A stretch of 14,726 bases of DNA from Alphaproteobacteria bacterium. Its GTDB lineage: Bacteria > Pseudomonadota > Alphaproteobacteria > CBDBCS01 > JAHZLG01. This document shows positions 7,123 to 13,330 of the stretch, one piece after another. Position numbers and translations under genes: made by a program. Under the pieces are notes generated by a model. That model was given only the letters and a program-made list of their open reading frames with translations. It was not told the DNA's origin and ran no database searches. The stretch spans positions 1 through 14,726 of the forward strand of contig JAHZLG010000242.1 in the NCBI GenBank assembly GCA_022599995.1, in the 5' to 3' direction. Position 1 is the first letter of the stretch; each line of letters opens with the position of its first letter.

Positions 7123-8373
7123 TCAGGGAAACACAGGGGGAGCGTCTAGCCCCTCGGTCTCGGCAAATCCATACATGAGGTTCATGTTCTGCACGGCTTG
7201 CCCTGACGCACCCTTAATGAGGTTGTCGATCGCGGAGAAGATAACAAAGCGGTCGTCGACAAAAGAGGAGCCAGCGGTATTTTTGCCACCCTTGTCGTGA
7301 CTGCCGCAAAGACCAATCACGCAGTGATTCGTTCCACGCACCGCGGCGAGGGTTGGGGTTTGCCCCAGCGGCAAGACGGTCACAAAGGGGGTCGCGGCAA
7401 ACGCCTCGGAGAGCAGGGCGTGGGCGCGTGCCAGCGTCTTGTCTTGGGATGCGCTGGGGTTGTCGGCTGGCACCACAAATTCAGGGGCAAAGCGTCCGTA
7501 GATCGACGCGAGCATGCCGCGCGGAATAGGCAACAGGTGCGGCTGGAAGGTGACGCTCGTGACGCGGGAGTCAGCACTGTGCAACACCTGCTCGATTTCG
7601 GGGCGATGGCGATGCAGGTTGGCTGTCCCGTAGGGGTAAAAGTCACTGTGGAGGTCTGCCAGCAACAAATTTGGCTTTGCACCCCGCCCCGCCCCGGAGA
7701 CGCCCGACTTGGCATCGATAACGATGTGGTCGGGGTTGATCGCTCGATTGGCAAGCAGAGGCAACAAGGGCAAGCAAACCGTGGTCGGATAGCACCCCGG
7801 GTTGGCAACCAGCTGGGCATTCGGCATGGCACTCGCAGAAAATTCACTCAGCCCGTAGACGGCGGTTTTCAGGGCGTCGGGGGCGGGGTGGGTGATCCCA
7901 TACCAAGCCTCGTACACATCTGCGGATTCGAGGCGGAAATCAGCCGACAAATCGATCACGCGCAGGTGAGGCCACTGCTCGAGTAATTGAATCATGGTTG
8001 TCGCCGAAGCACCGTGCGGGAGGGCGGCGAAGACCACATCGACGCCCGTGTAATCGATAGCATTGGTGCGCACCAAGGGCATGGCCGCAAGCTGTGCCAT
8101 AGTGGCACGGAAGCCCTGTGCGGGCGAGTTATCGACACCGTGACCAGCACCGGCAAGAGGTGCGCGGGTTGGGGAGGGGTGCGGGGCTGGGGCTGAGCTG
8201 CCACTATAGTGGGCAAAAAAGCCGTACATTTCCCCAAGGGTTTTCCCCGCGTTGGAATCAGCCGAAAGGGCAGAGACGGTAACCGAGGGGTGTCCTGCCA
8301 AGAGCCGAACCAGTTCGACTCCTGCGTAGCCACTTGCCCCCAACACGACCGCCGAGAGCAAAGATTGGCCCAT
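7123..8373 (-). CDS. argC: N-acetyl-gamma-glutamyl-phosphate reductase (ArgC)
   Basis: This enzyme catalyses the NADPH-dependent reduction of N-acetylglutamyl phosphate to the semialdehyde, the third step of arginine synthesis, in the cytoplasm. The Rossmann motif GASGYAG is at residues 12-18, the catalytic cysteine in NPGCYP at Cys194, followed by 'KSGVSGAGR' and 'HRHRPEI' near 254-260. 'RGTNHC' and 'SAIDNLIKGASGQA' complete the family signature. At 416 residues it is longer than the usual ~345. The excess is explained by an in-frame Pro/Ala-rich insertion at about 59-94 and a smaller one at about 356-371, while all motifs stay intact. The ATG follows the rpsI stop by 6 nt, with GGTGA as a possible ribosome site overlapping that stop. 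This implies co-transcription with rpsI and matches the gene order seen in alphaproteobacteria. Confidence 0.95.
   Translation of the reverse strand: MGQSLLSAVVLGASGYAGVELVRLLAGHPSVTVSALSADSNAGKTLGEMYGFFAHYSGSSAPAPHPSPTRAPLAGAGHGVDNSPAQGFRATMAQLAAMPLVRTNAIDYTGVDVVFAALPHGASATTMIQLLEQWPHLRVIDLSADFRLESADVYEAWYGITHPAPDALKTAVYGLSEFSASAMPNAQLVANPGCYPTTVCLPLLPLLANRAINPDHIVIDAKSGVSGAGRGAKPNLLLADLHSDFYPYGTANLHRHRPEIEQVLHSADSRVTSVTFQPHLLPIPRGMLASIYGRFAPEFVVPADNPSASQDKTLARAHALLSEAFAATPFVTVLPLGQTPTLAAVRGTNHCVIGLCGSHDKGGKNTAGSSFVDDRFVIFSAIDNLIKGASGQAVQNMNLMYGFAETEGLDAPPVFP
8171..8192 (+). other. Four-run G-quadruplex motif inside argC
   Basis: On the plus (template) strand four GGGG runs lie at 8171-8174, 8176-8179, 8183-8186 and 8189-8192, separated by loops of 1, 3 and 2 nt. 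This fits the strictest G4 pattern. On the coding strand it is the C-rich stretch that encodes the Ala/Pro part of the argC insertion. Folding is not shown by sequence alone. Confidence 0.7.
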
Positions 8374-8379
8374 GGGGGA

Positions 8380-8934
8380 TCACCGTTTGGAGAATTGGAA
8401 TGACCGCCGTGCCTTGCGACGTCCGTATTTTTTGCGCTCCACCACGCGGGTGTCGCGGGTCAGCATTTTCGCCCGCTTCAGGGTGGGGTGGTTCGATGGG
8501 ACATACATAGCAAGTGCGCGGGCAACGCCATGGCGAATGGCCCCAGCTTGCCCTGACAGGCCGCCACCGGAAACCGTCGCATAGACATCATAGCGTCCTT
8601 GGCTGCTCACGAGTTCGAACGGTTGCTGCACGATCATTTGCAACACCGGACGAGCAAAATACTCGTTGAAAACCTTCTTGTTGACCACGAAATCGCCTTT
8701 GCCCGGTTGAATCCAGACGCGGGCGATGGCGTTCTTTCGTTTCCCCGTTGCATAGGCACGGCCGAACGCGTCGATCTTAGGCGGGCGCAACGCGGCGGGC
8801 AAAACGGCGGGTGTGCCATCACTCGTTGTTTCACTCGACGAGGCGGGGATTGCCGCTACATCGCCTGTCGCGCTTTGCTCGATAATTTCTTTGATGTCGC
8901 CGAGACCACCGAGGCCGCTGTTCGTCGTGTCCAT
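8380..8934 (-). CDS. rpsI: 30S ribosomal protein S9
   Basis: S9 is a small-subunit protein whose basic C-terminal tail reaches the P-site tRNA. The core begins near residue 55 with 'IDAFGRAYATGKRKNAIARVW' split over the expected fold, continues with 'VSGGGLSGQAGAIRHGVARAL' (typical S9 glycine-rich motif) and ends with the KARRSFQFSKR tail. Its 184 residues exceed the ~130 of enterobacterial S9. The extra ~54 residues are an acidic, low-complexity N-terminal extension, longer than the extensions common in alphaproteobacteria. The ATG at 8934 is the only standard start after the in-frame stop at 9037-9039, but no purine-rich ribosome site precedes it; the leader is strikingly pyrimidine-rich instead. 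It is followed directly by argC. Confidence 0.96.
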   Translation of the reverse strand: MDTTNSGLGGLGDIKEIIEQSATGDVAAIPASSSETTSDGTPAVLPAALRPPKIDAFGRAYATGKRKNAIARVWIQPGKGDFVVNKKVFNEYFARPVLQMIVQQPFELVSSQGRYDVYATVSGGGLSGQAGAIRHGVARALAMYVPSNHPTLKRAKMLTRDTRVVERKKYGRRKARRSFQFSKR

Positions 8935-9205
8935 AAGTGCACTGGTTCTAGAAGGAGAAAGACAGGGATAGAAAAGAAAGGAAGAAGAAAAGAAGTCGGT
9001 CAGGAAAGGCGGACTGGCTCGGCTAACCCGAGCATCTCAGAAGCATCTGCGCAACGTCCTTATCATAATTGACACATCCATCATCACAGAGCAAGCCCAT
9101 TACCCCCGTCGCGGGCTTTGCAACGAGAGAACTCAGCACGAGGATGAGTCCGGAATTACCGCCGTCTTCCCCTGCCCTGCCCGTTTGATATGATCGATGA
9201 AAGAA
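8935..9205 (-). other. 271-bp rplM-rpsI spacer with hairpins and pyrimidine tract
   Basis: No gene is seen here. In transcript sense it holds a stem at 9091-9121 (GCAAAGCCC against GGGCTTGC, one bulge) and a perfect 6-bp stem with a 5-nt loop at 9017-9033 (GCTCGG and CCGAGC). Then comes a stretch of almost only C and T at about 8945-9000, ending just before the S9 start. I found no convincing promoter in it. Confidence 0.5.
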
Positions 9206-9694
9206 TCAGGCAGTCGCTTCGTGCGCCATGGGAGCATTCTTCCGATTGCGCGACGCAATGTCCAGCGACTTGGGATTTTGCCCGGCGTGGGGGTGGTAAT
9301 CCCCCGCATAGAGGTGGAGGTTGCGCATCACATCACGCCCCAGCGGCCCACGCGGGATCATCCGCTCGACAGCCTTCATCAGCACTTTCGTGCGGTGCTT
9401 GGGGTTTTCGTGATCCAGCCAATCGCGTGCGGTACGTGACTTGATCCCACCGGGGTGTCCTGTGTGCCAGTAATAGGTTTTCTCACGGCGTTTCCTGCCA
9501 GTGAGCAACACTTTCTCGGCGTTGATCACCACGATCTTGTCGCCGCAATTCACGTGGGGGGTGAAAAAGGGGCGATGCTTCCCGCGGATGATCTTGGCAA
9601 TCTCGACCGCAAGGCGGCCAAGCACCAGCCCCTCGGCGTCGATAAGATGCCATTCGGGTTGGTGGATTTGCTGAGTATGAACGTAGGATTTCAT
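9206..9694 (-). CDS. rplM: 50S ribosomal protein L13
   Basis: L13 is an early-assembly protein of the large subunit. The product, started at the ATG at 9694 (MKSYVHT), has 162 residues, against about 142-155 usual. Family motifs are 'WHLIDAEGLVLGRLA', 'GKHRPFFTPHVNCGDKIVVINA', 'YYWHTGHPGG' and 'AVERMIPRGPLGR', followed by 'YAGDYHPHAGQNP' and a slightly extended tail. A longer reading from TTG at 9760 is rejected because that triplet lies in the -35 box of the promoter at 9732-9760. The leader is about 30 nt and shows no clear Shine-Dalgarno sequence. It heads the rplM-rpsI-argC group, though a 271-bp gap separates it from rpsI. Confidence 0.96.
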   Translation of the reverse strand: MKSYVHTQQIHQPEWHLIDAEGLVLGRLAVEIAKIIRGKHRPFFTPHVNCGDKIVVINAEKVLLTGRKRREKTYYWHTGHPGGIKSRTARDWLDHENPKHRTKVLMKAVERMIPRGPLGRDVMRNLHLYAGDYHPHAGQNPKSLDIASRNRKNAPMAHEATA

Positions 9695-9731
9695 TGCACG
9701 GTAGGTAGGATAGGGTTCAAAGGGAAGGTTG

Positions 9732-9760
9732 CTTATAGCCTTCAGCAATTTCTCTGTCAA
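9732..9760 (-). promoter_or_regulatory. Strong sigma-70-type promoter of rplM
   Basis: On the minus strand TTGACA (9755-9760, perfect -35) is followed after exactly 17 nt by TATAAG (9732-9737, 5 of 6 to the -10 consensus). A start point near 9725 would give a leader of about 30 nt to the rplM ATG. Placement, spacing and a highly expressed target gene all agree. Confidence 0.8.
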
Positions 9761-9768
9761 CCCAGCGT

Positions 9769-9990
9769 CCTTTGCCGTCGCAGGGTTGTGGCGTCGTCAG
9801 GTCTTCAGGTGGTGCCCGCTCCGCGGGGTGCTCACGTGCCAACGCAGAGGATCACCGCCAGCCCCAACGACACCAAAGTGCCTTGCGCAGTGCAGGGCTG
9901 GGGCTTCGTCAGGTCTTCAAGTGGTACCCGCTCCGCAGGATGCCCCACGTGCCCACGTAGAGCACCACCGCCAGCCCCAACGACACCAAA
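9769..9990. repeat. Imperfect ~112-bp tandem duplication of the permease gene 3' end
   Basis: The segment at about 9881-9990, which covers the last ~27 codons of the permease gene, its stop and about 28 bp beyond, is repeated at about 9769-9877. Shared stretches include CGTCAGGTCTTCA (9795 and 9907) and CCAGCCCCAACGACACCAAA (9858-9877 and 9971-9990), giving an offset of 112-113 bp. The outer copy is degenerate: in the matching minus-strand frame it reads VSLGLAVILCVGT and then a stop, with a 1-nt deletion near 9837. It is a non-coding remnant between the permease stop and the rplM promoter. Confidence 0.85.
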
Positions 9991-10709
9991 ATTGCCGTGC
10001 GCGGGGAAGCATCCGAGTAGGCGGTCATGCCAAAACGAAAGCCATCTATCAGGTAGAAGAACGGGTTGAACGCCGAGATGGTCTGCAGCGTCTCGGGCAA
10101 GCGGTCAATCGAATAGAACGTGCCCGACAAGAAAGAGAGGGGCGTAATCACGAAATTGGTCAGCAGGGCCATATGGTCAAACTTCTCGGCGATCACGGCG
10201 GCGAGGATGCCGAGGCATGCCATCATCACCGAGCCGAGCATCAGCATCGCCATCATGTAGGGCACATGATGGAAGGGCAACTCAATGAAGGTAGCGAACA
10301 TCGCCAACAGCAACAGGGCGATAAAGCTTGCCCGCAAGGTGGCGGCAAACACCATAGCAAAGAGGATTTCCCACTCGGACAGCGGGGCGACCTGCAGGTC
10401 AAAGATCGTCTTTTGCATCTTCGCCGACATCAGCGAAGACGACGAATTGGCGAAGGCATTCTGAATCACGGTCATCATCACCACGCCGGGAACGATGAAC
10501 ACATCGAAGCTAATATCACCGAAATTCGGACGCAGGTGTCCGATCGCAATCACGAATATCTGCAGAAAAACGAATGCCGTGAACAGCGGCGCAAAGATGG
10601 TTTGTCCCCACACCGCGAGGAAGCGGCGAATCTCTTTCTCGATCAAGGTTGCGATTCCCACCCAATTCACAAAGCCGATTTTGGGCGGTGTTCCATAAGA
10701 GCTGTGCAT
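9909..10709 (-). CDS. ABC-2 type transporter permease
   Basis: The product is a 266-residue integral inner-membrane protein with about six predicted membrane segments, near residues 32-56, 68-86, 115-143, 151-174, 179-200 and 237-257. It has the ABC-2 permease pattern, including 'FIVPGVVMMTVIQNAFAN' and 'LSGTFYSIDRLP', then 'NPFFYLIDGFR' before the last helix. It resembles the YadH-type permeases that export lipids, polysaccharides or drugs with a separate ATPase. No ATPase gene is in the window, so the substrate is unknown. Its ATG overlaps the coaD stop (TAATG), indicating translational coupling. The last ~27 codons are duplicated downstream as a broken copy (9769-9877). Confidence 0.88.
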   Translation of the reverse strand: MHSSYGTPPKIGFVNWVGIATLIEKEIRRFLAVWGQTIFAPLFTAFVFLQIFVIAIGHLRPNFGDISFDVFIVPGVVMMTVIQNAFANSSSSLMSAKMQKTIFDLQVAPLSEWEILFAMVFAATLRASFIALLLLAMFATFIELPFHHVPYMMAMLMLGSVMMACLGILAAVIAEKFDHMALLTNFVITPLSFLSGTFYSIDRLPETLQTISAFNPFFYLIDGFRFGMTAYSDASPRTAILVSLGLAVVLYVGTWGILRSGYHLKT

Positions 10710-11185
10710 TATGCGTTGCGTTCTTTCAGGGCGGCGTGGACGTGGGGGGGGACAAACTGCCCGACATCGCCCCCCATTCTCGCTATCTCACGCACAAAGC
10801 GCGAGGAGACAAAGTGCTGCCCTTCTTCGGCCATCATAAACACGGTCTCGATGGAATTATCGAGTCGGTAATTCATGCTGGCCATTTGGAACTCTTCTTC
10901 GAAATCGGACACTGCTCGCAGGCCCCGCAACACAACACCGGCGCGTTGCTCTTGGACGAAGGCAATCAAAAGCTGTTCGAAGGGGACGACCCGCACGTCT
11001 GCTTGCGCGGCTTGGCATGCCTCTTCCACCATGCGGACGCGTTCAGCCAGCGAGAACAGGGGTTTCTTCCCGTGATTGCCAGCCACTGCCACAGTCAACG
11101 GTTGGAACAATCGCAGCCCACGGGTGATAATATCCATGTGCCCGAGGGTGATAGGATCGAAGGTTCCGGGATAAACGGCATGCAT
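10709..11185 (-). CDS. coaD: Phosphopantetheine adenylyltransferase (CoaD)
   Basis: This cytoplasmic enzyme transfers AMP from ATP to 4'-phosphopantetheine, the fourth step of coenzyme A synthesis. The 158-residue length is normal. The nucleotidyltransferase signature is at the N-terminus: YPGTFDPITLGH, with T/HxGH-type residues at 13-16. 'GNHGKKPLFSLAERV', 'VLRGLRAVSDFEEEFQMA' and the ATP-binding 'SSRFVREIA' follow in the expected order. The ATG at 11185 has no good ribosome site. A strong AGGAGG lies about 40 nt upstream (11225-11230) and would serve an out-of-frame GTG instead. The gene overlaps the permease start by one base. Confidence 0.96.
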   Translation of the reverse strand: MHAVYPGTFDPITLGHMDIITRGLRLFQPLTVAVAGNHGKKPLFSLAERVRMVEEACQAAQADVRVVPFEQLLIAFVQEQRAGVVLRGLRAVSDFEEEFQMASMNYRLDNSIETVFMMAEEGQHFVSSRFVREIARMGGDVGQFVPPHVHAALKERNA

Positions 11186-11344
11186 GGGGGGTGTCTCGAC
11201 TGCTGTTGCGCGAATGCACCCTCTCCTCCTACTCCGGGCGGCTGGTTAGCCGTCACGCCGTCGCGCCACAACTGCCGCGTAGACTCGGTTTTTTTCGGTG
11301 GGGAGGGTGCTAGGCTTGACCAACACAATACGCGTTACCCTTGC

Positions 11345-11438
11345 CAATCGCAACAAACCGCGCAAAACCGCGGCAATCGCAATAAACAACGACGAACCGA
11401 GGCGATCTCATCAAGTCGCGACGAACCGGGACGATCGC
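11345..11438. repeat. Degenerate 29-bp tandem repeat, about 3.2 units
   Basis: Units start at 11345, 11374, 11403 and 11432 with CAATCGC or CGATCKC. Units 1 and 2 match at about 22 of 29 positions, and units 2 and 3 share GACGAACCG at the same phase. The array is older and more diverged than the adjoining 21-bp repeats, and it is non-coding. Confidence 0.6.
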
Positions 11439-11452
11439 TTCTGCTCGTGTGT

Positions 11453-11531
11453 GCCGCATCGTGCGGGCATCGTGCCGCATCATGCGGGCATCGTGCCGCA
11501 TCGTGCAGGCATCGTGCCGCATCATGCGGGC
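11453..11531. repeat. 21-bp tandem repeat with internal dyad, about 3.8 units
   Basis: Units at 11453-11473, 11474-11494 and 11495-11515 and a partial unit at 11516-11531 differ at only a few positions. Each contains CCGCAT-C-ATGCGG or a one- or two-base variant of it. The perfect dyad is at 11475-11487 and 11517-11529. Spacing of dyads is 21 bp. The array lies about 270-345 bp upstream of coaD. The open plus-strand readings through it are repeat translation, not a gene. Confidence 0.8.
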
Positions 11532-11656
11532 GGAAAAGAACCCGGTTGGCGTTGGGTCGCTCCTACGCCGCCCACCATCGAGTCGAGGGCGATAGTGGAC
11601 GGGCTTATAGGAGACTATTGAGGGGAGGGGGACAGGGGTTCGCCTGTGCTCTGCCG

Positions 11657-12955
11657 TTAGGCGGCTTTTGCCCTTTGCGTGCGGCGGAGGGCTTGCTCCA
11701 CATCGGCGATCAGGTCATCGATGCCCTCACAGCCGACGGACAGCCGCACCAAACCATCTTGGACACCCGCCGCGGCGCGCTCTTCGGGCGTGCACTGCTG
11801 GTGGGTGGTCGAGGCGGGATGGATCACCAGGCTGCGAATGTCGCCCACATTGGCCAGATGCGAGAACAGCTCCAGGGATTCGATGAAGGTCTTGCCTGCA
11901 CTGATTCCGCCTTTAAACACCACCGAGACCATGCCCCCACTGCCATTCGGAAGGTATTTCGCCGCGAGGGCTTTTTGCGCGTCCGACTCGTTGGTGCCGT
12001 GCCCGGGGTAGTAGACGCTTTCCACCGCCTCGTGCTGGCCAAGATAGGCGACGAGGGCACTGGCATTGGCGACGTGCCGCTCCATCCGCAAGGGGAGTGT
12101 TTCCAGCCCTTGAATGATGTGAAAGGCGTTGGTCGGGCTCAGGGTTGCCCCAAAGTCGCGCAGGGCTTCTGCCCGCACTCGAATCAAGAAGGCAAGGCTG
12201 CCGAAATTATCGGCGAAACGTATGCCGTGGTAAGATGGGGTGGGTTCGGTCAGGGTGGGGAATTTGTCCGACTCAGTCCAATCAAAATTACCCGAATCAA
12301 CAATGATACCGCCCATGGCCACGCCGTGCCCACTGATCCACTTGGTCAACGAGTGCATGACAATATCGACACCGTGTTCGAACGGTTTGCTCAGGGCGGG
12401 GGTGCCGAAGGTGTTGTCGACAACGAAGGGGAGCCCTGCATCGTGCGCCACGTCGGCGACGGCTTGCAGGTCGGTGAGGGCAAGGGTGGGATTACCAATC
12501 AGCTCCGAAAACAGTATTTTCGTGTTGGGTCGAATCGCAGCGGCGAAGGCACTGGGATCGGTGGGGTCGACAAAGGTAGTCGTGATGCCGAACCGCGGCA
12601 GGGTATGAGCCAGGAGGGTCAACGATCCGCCATACAAGGCGCGCGAGGCAACAATATGGTCACCAGCGCTCAACAGGCTGGTGATGATGGCGACAAGGGC
12701 TGCATGCCCGGTAGCGGTAGCGACGGCTCCGATTCCGCCTTCCAAAGTCGCCAGCCGTTCTTCGAGCACCGAGGTGGTTGGGTTGCTCAGACGCGTGTAA
12801 ATATCGCCGAGCTCCTCGAGGTTGTAGAGGGCTGCTGCGTGATTGGTATCACGGAACATATAGGCGGTGTTTTGGTAGATGGGCACGGCGCGCGTGTTGT
12901 GGTGGGCGTCGGTGCTGTGTCCTGCGTGGAGGACTTGGGATTCAAGCGATTTCAT
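11657..12955 (-). CDS. metY: O-acetylhomoserine sulfhydrylase (PLP enzyme, MetY-like)
   Basis: The product is a Cys/Met-metabolism PLP-dependent enzyme of 432 residues, normal for the O-acetylhomoserine aminocarboxypropyltransferase group. This group makes homocysteine directly from O-acetylhomoserine and sulfide in the cytoplasm. Visible motifs: 'RAVPIYQNTAYMF', 'YTRLSNPTTSVLEERLATLEGG', 'NPTLALTDL', 'VVDNTFGTPALSKPFEHGVDIV', then 'HSLTKWISGHG' with the cofactor lysine at Lys205, and C-terminal 'HPASTTHQQ' and 'LVRLSVGCEGIDDLIAD'. The long segment between the lysine and the C-terminus fits MetY better than cystathionine gamma-synthase. The ATG at 12955 lacks a good ribosome site. I saw no SAM-riboswitch consensus upstream. 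It stands alone, flanked by repeat-rich spacers. Confidence 0.93.
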   Translation of the reverse strand: MKSLESQVLHAGHSTDAHHNTRAVPIYQNTAYMFRDTNHAAALYNLEELGDIYTRLSNPTTSVLEERLATLEGGIGAVATATGHAALVAIITSLLSAGDHIVASRALYGGSLTLLAHTLPRFGITTTFVDPTDPSAFAAAIRPNTKILFSELIGNPTLALTDLQAVADVAHDAGLPFVVDNTFGTPALSKPFEHGVDIVMHSLTKWISGHGVAMGGIIVDSGNFDWTESDKFPTLTEPTPSYHGIRFADNFGSLAFLIRVRAEALRDFGATLSPTNAFHIIQGLETLPLRMERHVANASALVAYLGQHEAVESVYYPGHGTNESDAQKALAAKYLPNGSGGMVSVVFKGGISAGKTFIESLELFSHLANVGDIRSLVIHPASTTHQQCTPEERAAAGVQDGLVRLSVGCEGIDDLIADVEQALRRTQRAKAA

Positions 12956-13004
12956 GGCAAAAATTCAAATGAGGGAGGTATTTCATATCGAAGACATCGA
13001 CAAT

Positions 13005-13018
13005 CAACACTCGTGTTG
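13005..13018. other. Palindrome CAACAC-TC-GTGTTG upstream of metY
   Basis: Perfect 6-bp arms flank a 2-bp centre, about 50-63 bp before the metY ATG. The position and symmetry suit a regulator site, but the dyad is short and could occur by chance. Confidence 0.3.
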
Positions 13019-13150
13019 GCACTCGGTGACAACGATATGGATTCTTTATTTGCCACACTCACCATGGCAGCAAAACTGATCTACGCGACAATATTGGCAA
13101 CAACAACGACATACGTGGTGTGCTCTCAAAGTGTTGAACGCTTTGGCGTC

Positions 13151-13190
13151 ACCATTGGACACCCGTGGGCACCGATGGACACTAGTGCCC
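13151..13190. repeat. Short decamer array (4 units)
   Basis: Four 10-bp units, each beginning AC (ACCATTGGAC, ACCCGTGGGC, ACCGATGGAC, ACTAGTGCCC), precede a copy of the carboxylase tail. The same units occur in the longer array at 13331-13480, so this looks like the unexpanded version of that block. Confidence 0.75.
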
Positions 13191-13314
13191 CTTAGACGGT
13201 GACCTCGCACAGGGTCGCCCCTGCGTCCACCAGTGGACACCAGCGGGCATGTGCCCCGGTTTAGACCTGACCTCGCACAGAGTTGCCCCTGCATCCACTG
13301 GACACCAGCGGGCA
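13191..13314. repeat. Two extra copies of the carboxylase gene 3' end
   Basis: The sequence at 13191-13230 repeats the last 13 codons of the carboxylase gene including its stop; only one base differs (CTG for CTC), and it is synonymous. A second, more diverged copy lies at about 13261-13297. Each is followed on the plus strand by TGGACACCAGCGGGCA. Both lie downstream of the real stop at 13482-13484 and are not translated as part of the gene. Confidence 0.85.
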
Positions 13315-13330
13315 CTAAGGCTTTGGCGTC

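Larger units (their letters stand above)
11186..11656. other. 471-bp spacer between metY and coaD
   Basis: No supported gene lies here. It contains two adjacent tandem arrays (29-bp units at 11345-11438 and 21-bp units at 11453-11531), a weak stem just after the metY stop (ACAGG and CCTGT, about 11632-11647) and a G-rich plus-strand stretch with three long G runs at about 11621-11639. The coaD-proximal part carries an AGGAGG followed by GTG, discussed as a finding. No clear promoter was recognised. Confidence 0.5.

Noticed and set aside
6973..7149. Small plus-strand peptide read from the 21-bp repeats (repeated MTSMAEA)
   Set aside because: There is no well-placed ribosome site, the frame runs into the antisense end of argC, and the peptide is just the repeat translated. 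The dyad structure explains the sequence better.
9695..9760. A longer L13 beginning at TTG 9760
   Set aside because: The extra codons overlap a TTGACA-17-TATAAG promoter and have no similarity to L13. The ATG at 9694 gives the normal N-terminus.
9769..9990. Diversity-generating retroelement (variable copy at gene 3' end, template copy downstream)
   Set aside because: Differences between the copies are not concentrated at adenines (A/G, C/G, G/A and T/G all occur), there is a deletion, and no reverse transcriptase is present in the window.
11453..11531. CRISPR-like array
   Set aside because: Units are contiguous with no unique spacers, and no cas genes are nearby. The same applies to the arrays at 6973-7077 and 13331-13480.
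11621..11639. A second G-quadruplex on the plus strand
   Set aside because: Only three separate long G runs are present, so it falls short of the four-run pattern.
12956..13140. SAM riboswitch ahead of metY
   Set aside because: SAM-II elements are common before alphaproteobacterial methionine genes, but I could not find the conserved core or pseudoknot pairing here by eye.
10649..13195. An 848-codon open frame on the plus strand
   Set aside because: It runs antisense through coaD, the repeat spacer and metY, all of which have clear family motifs on the minus strand. Its protein is low-complexity and repeat-derived. It is a by-product of codon use in the real genes.
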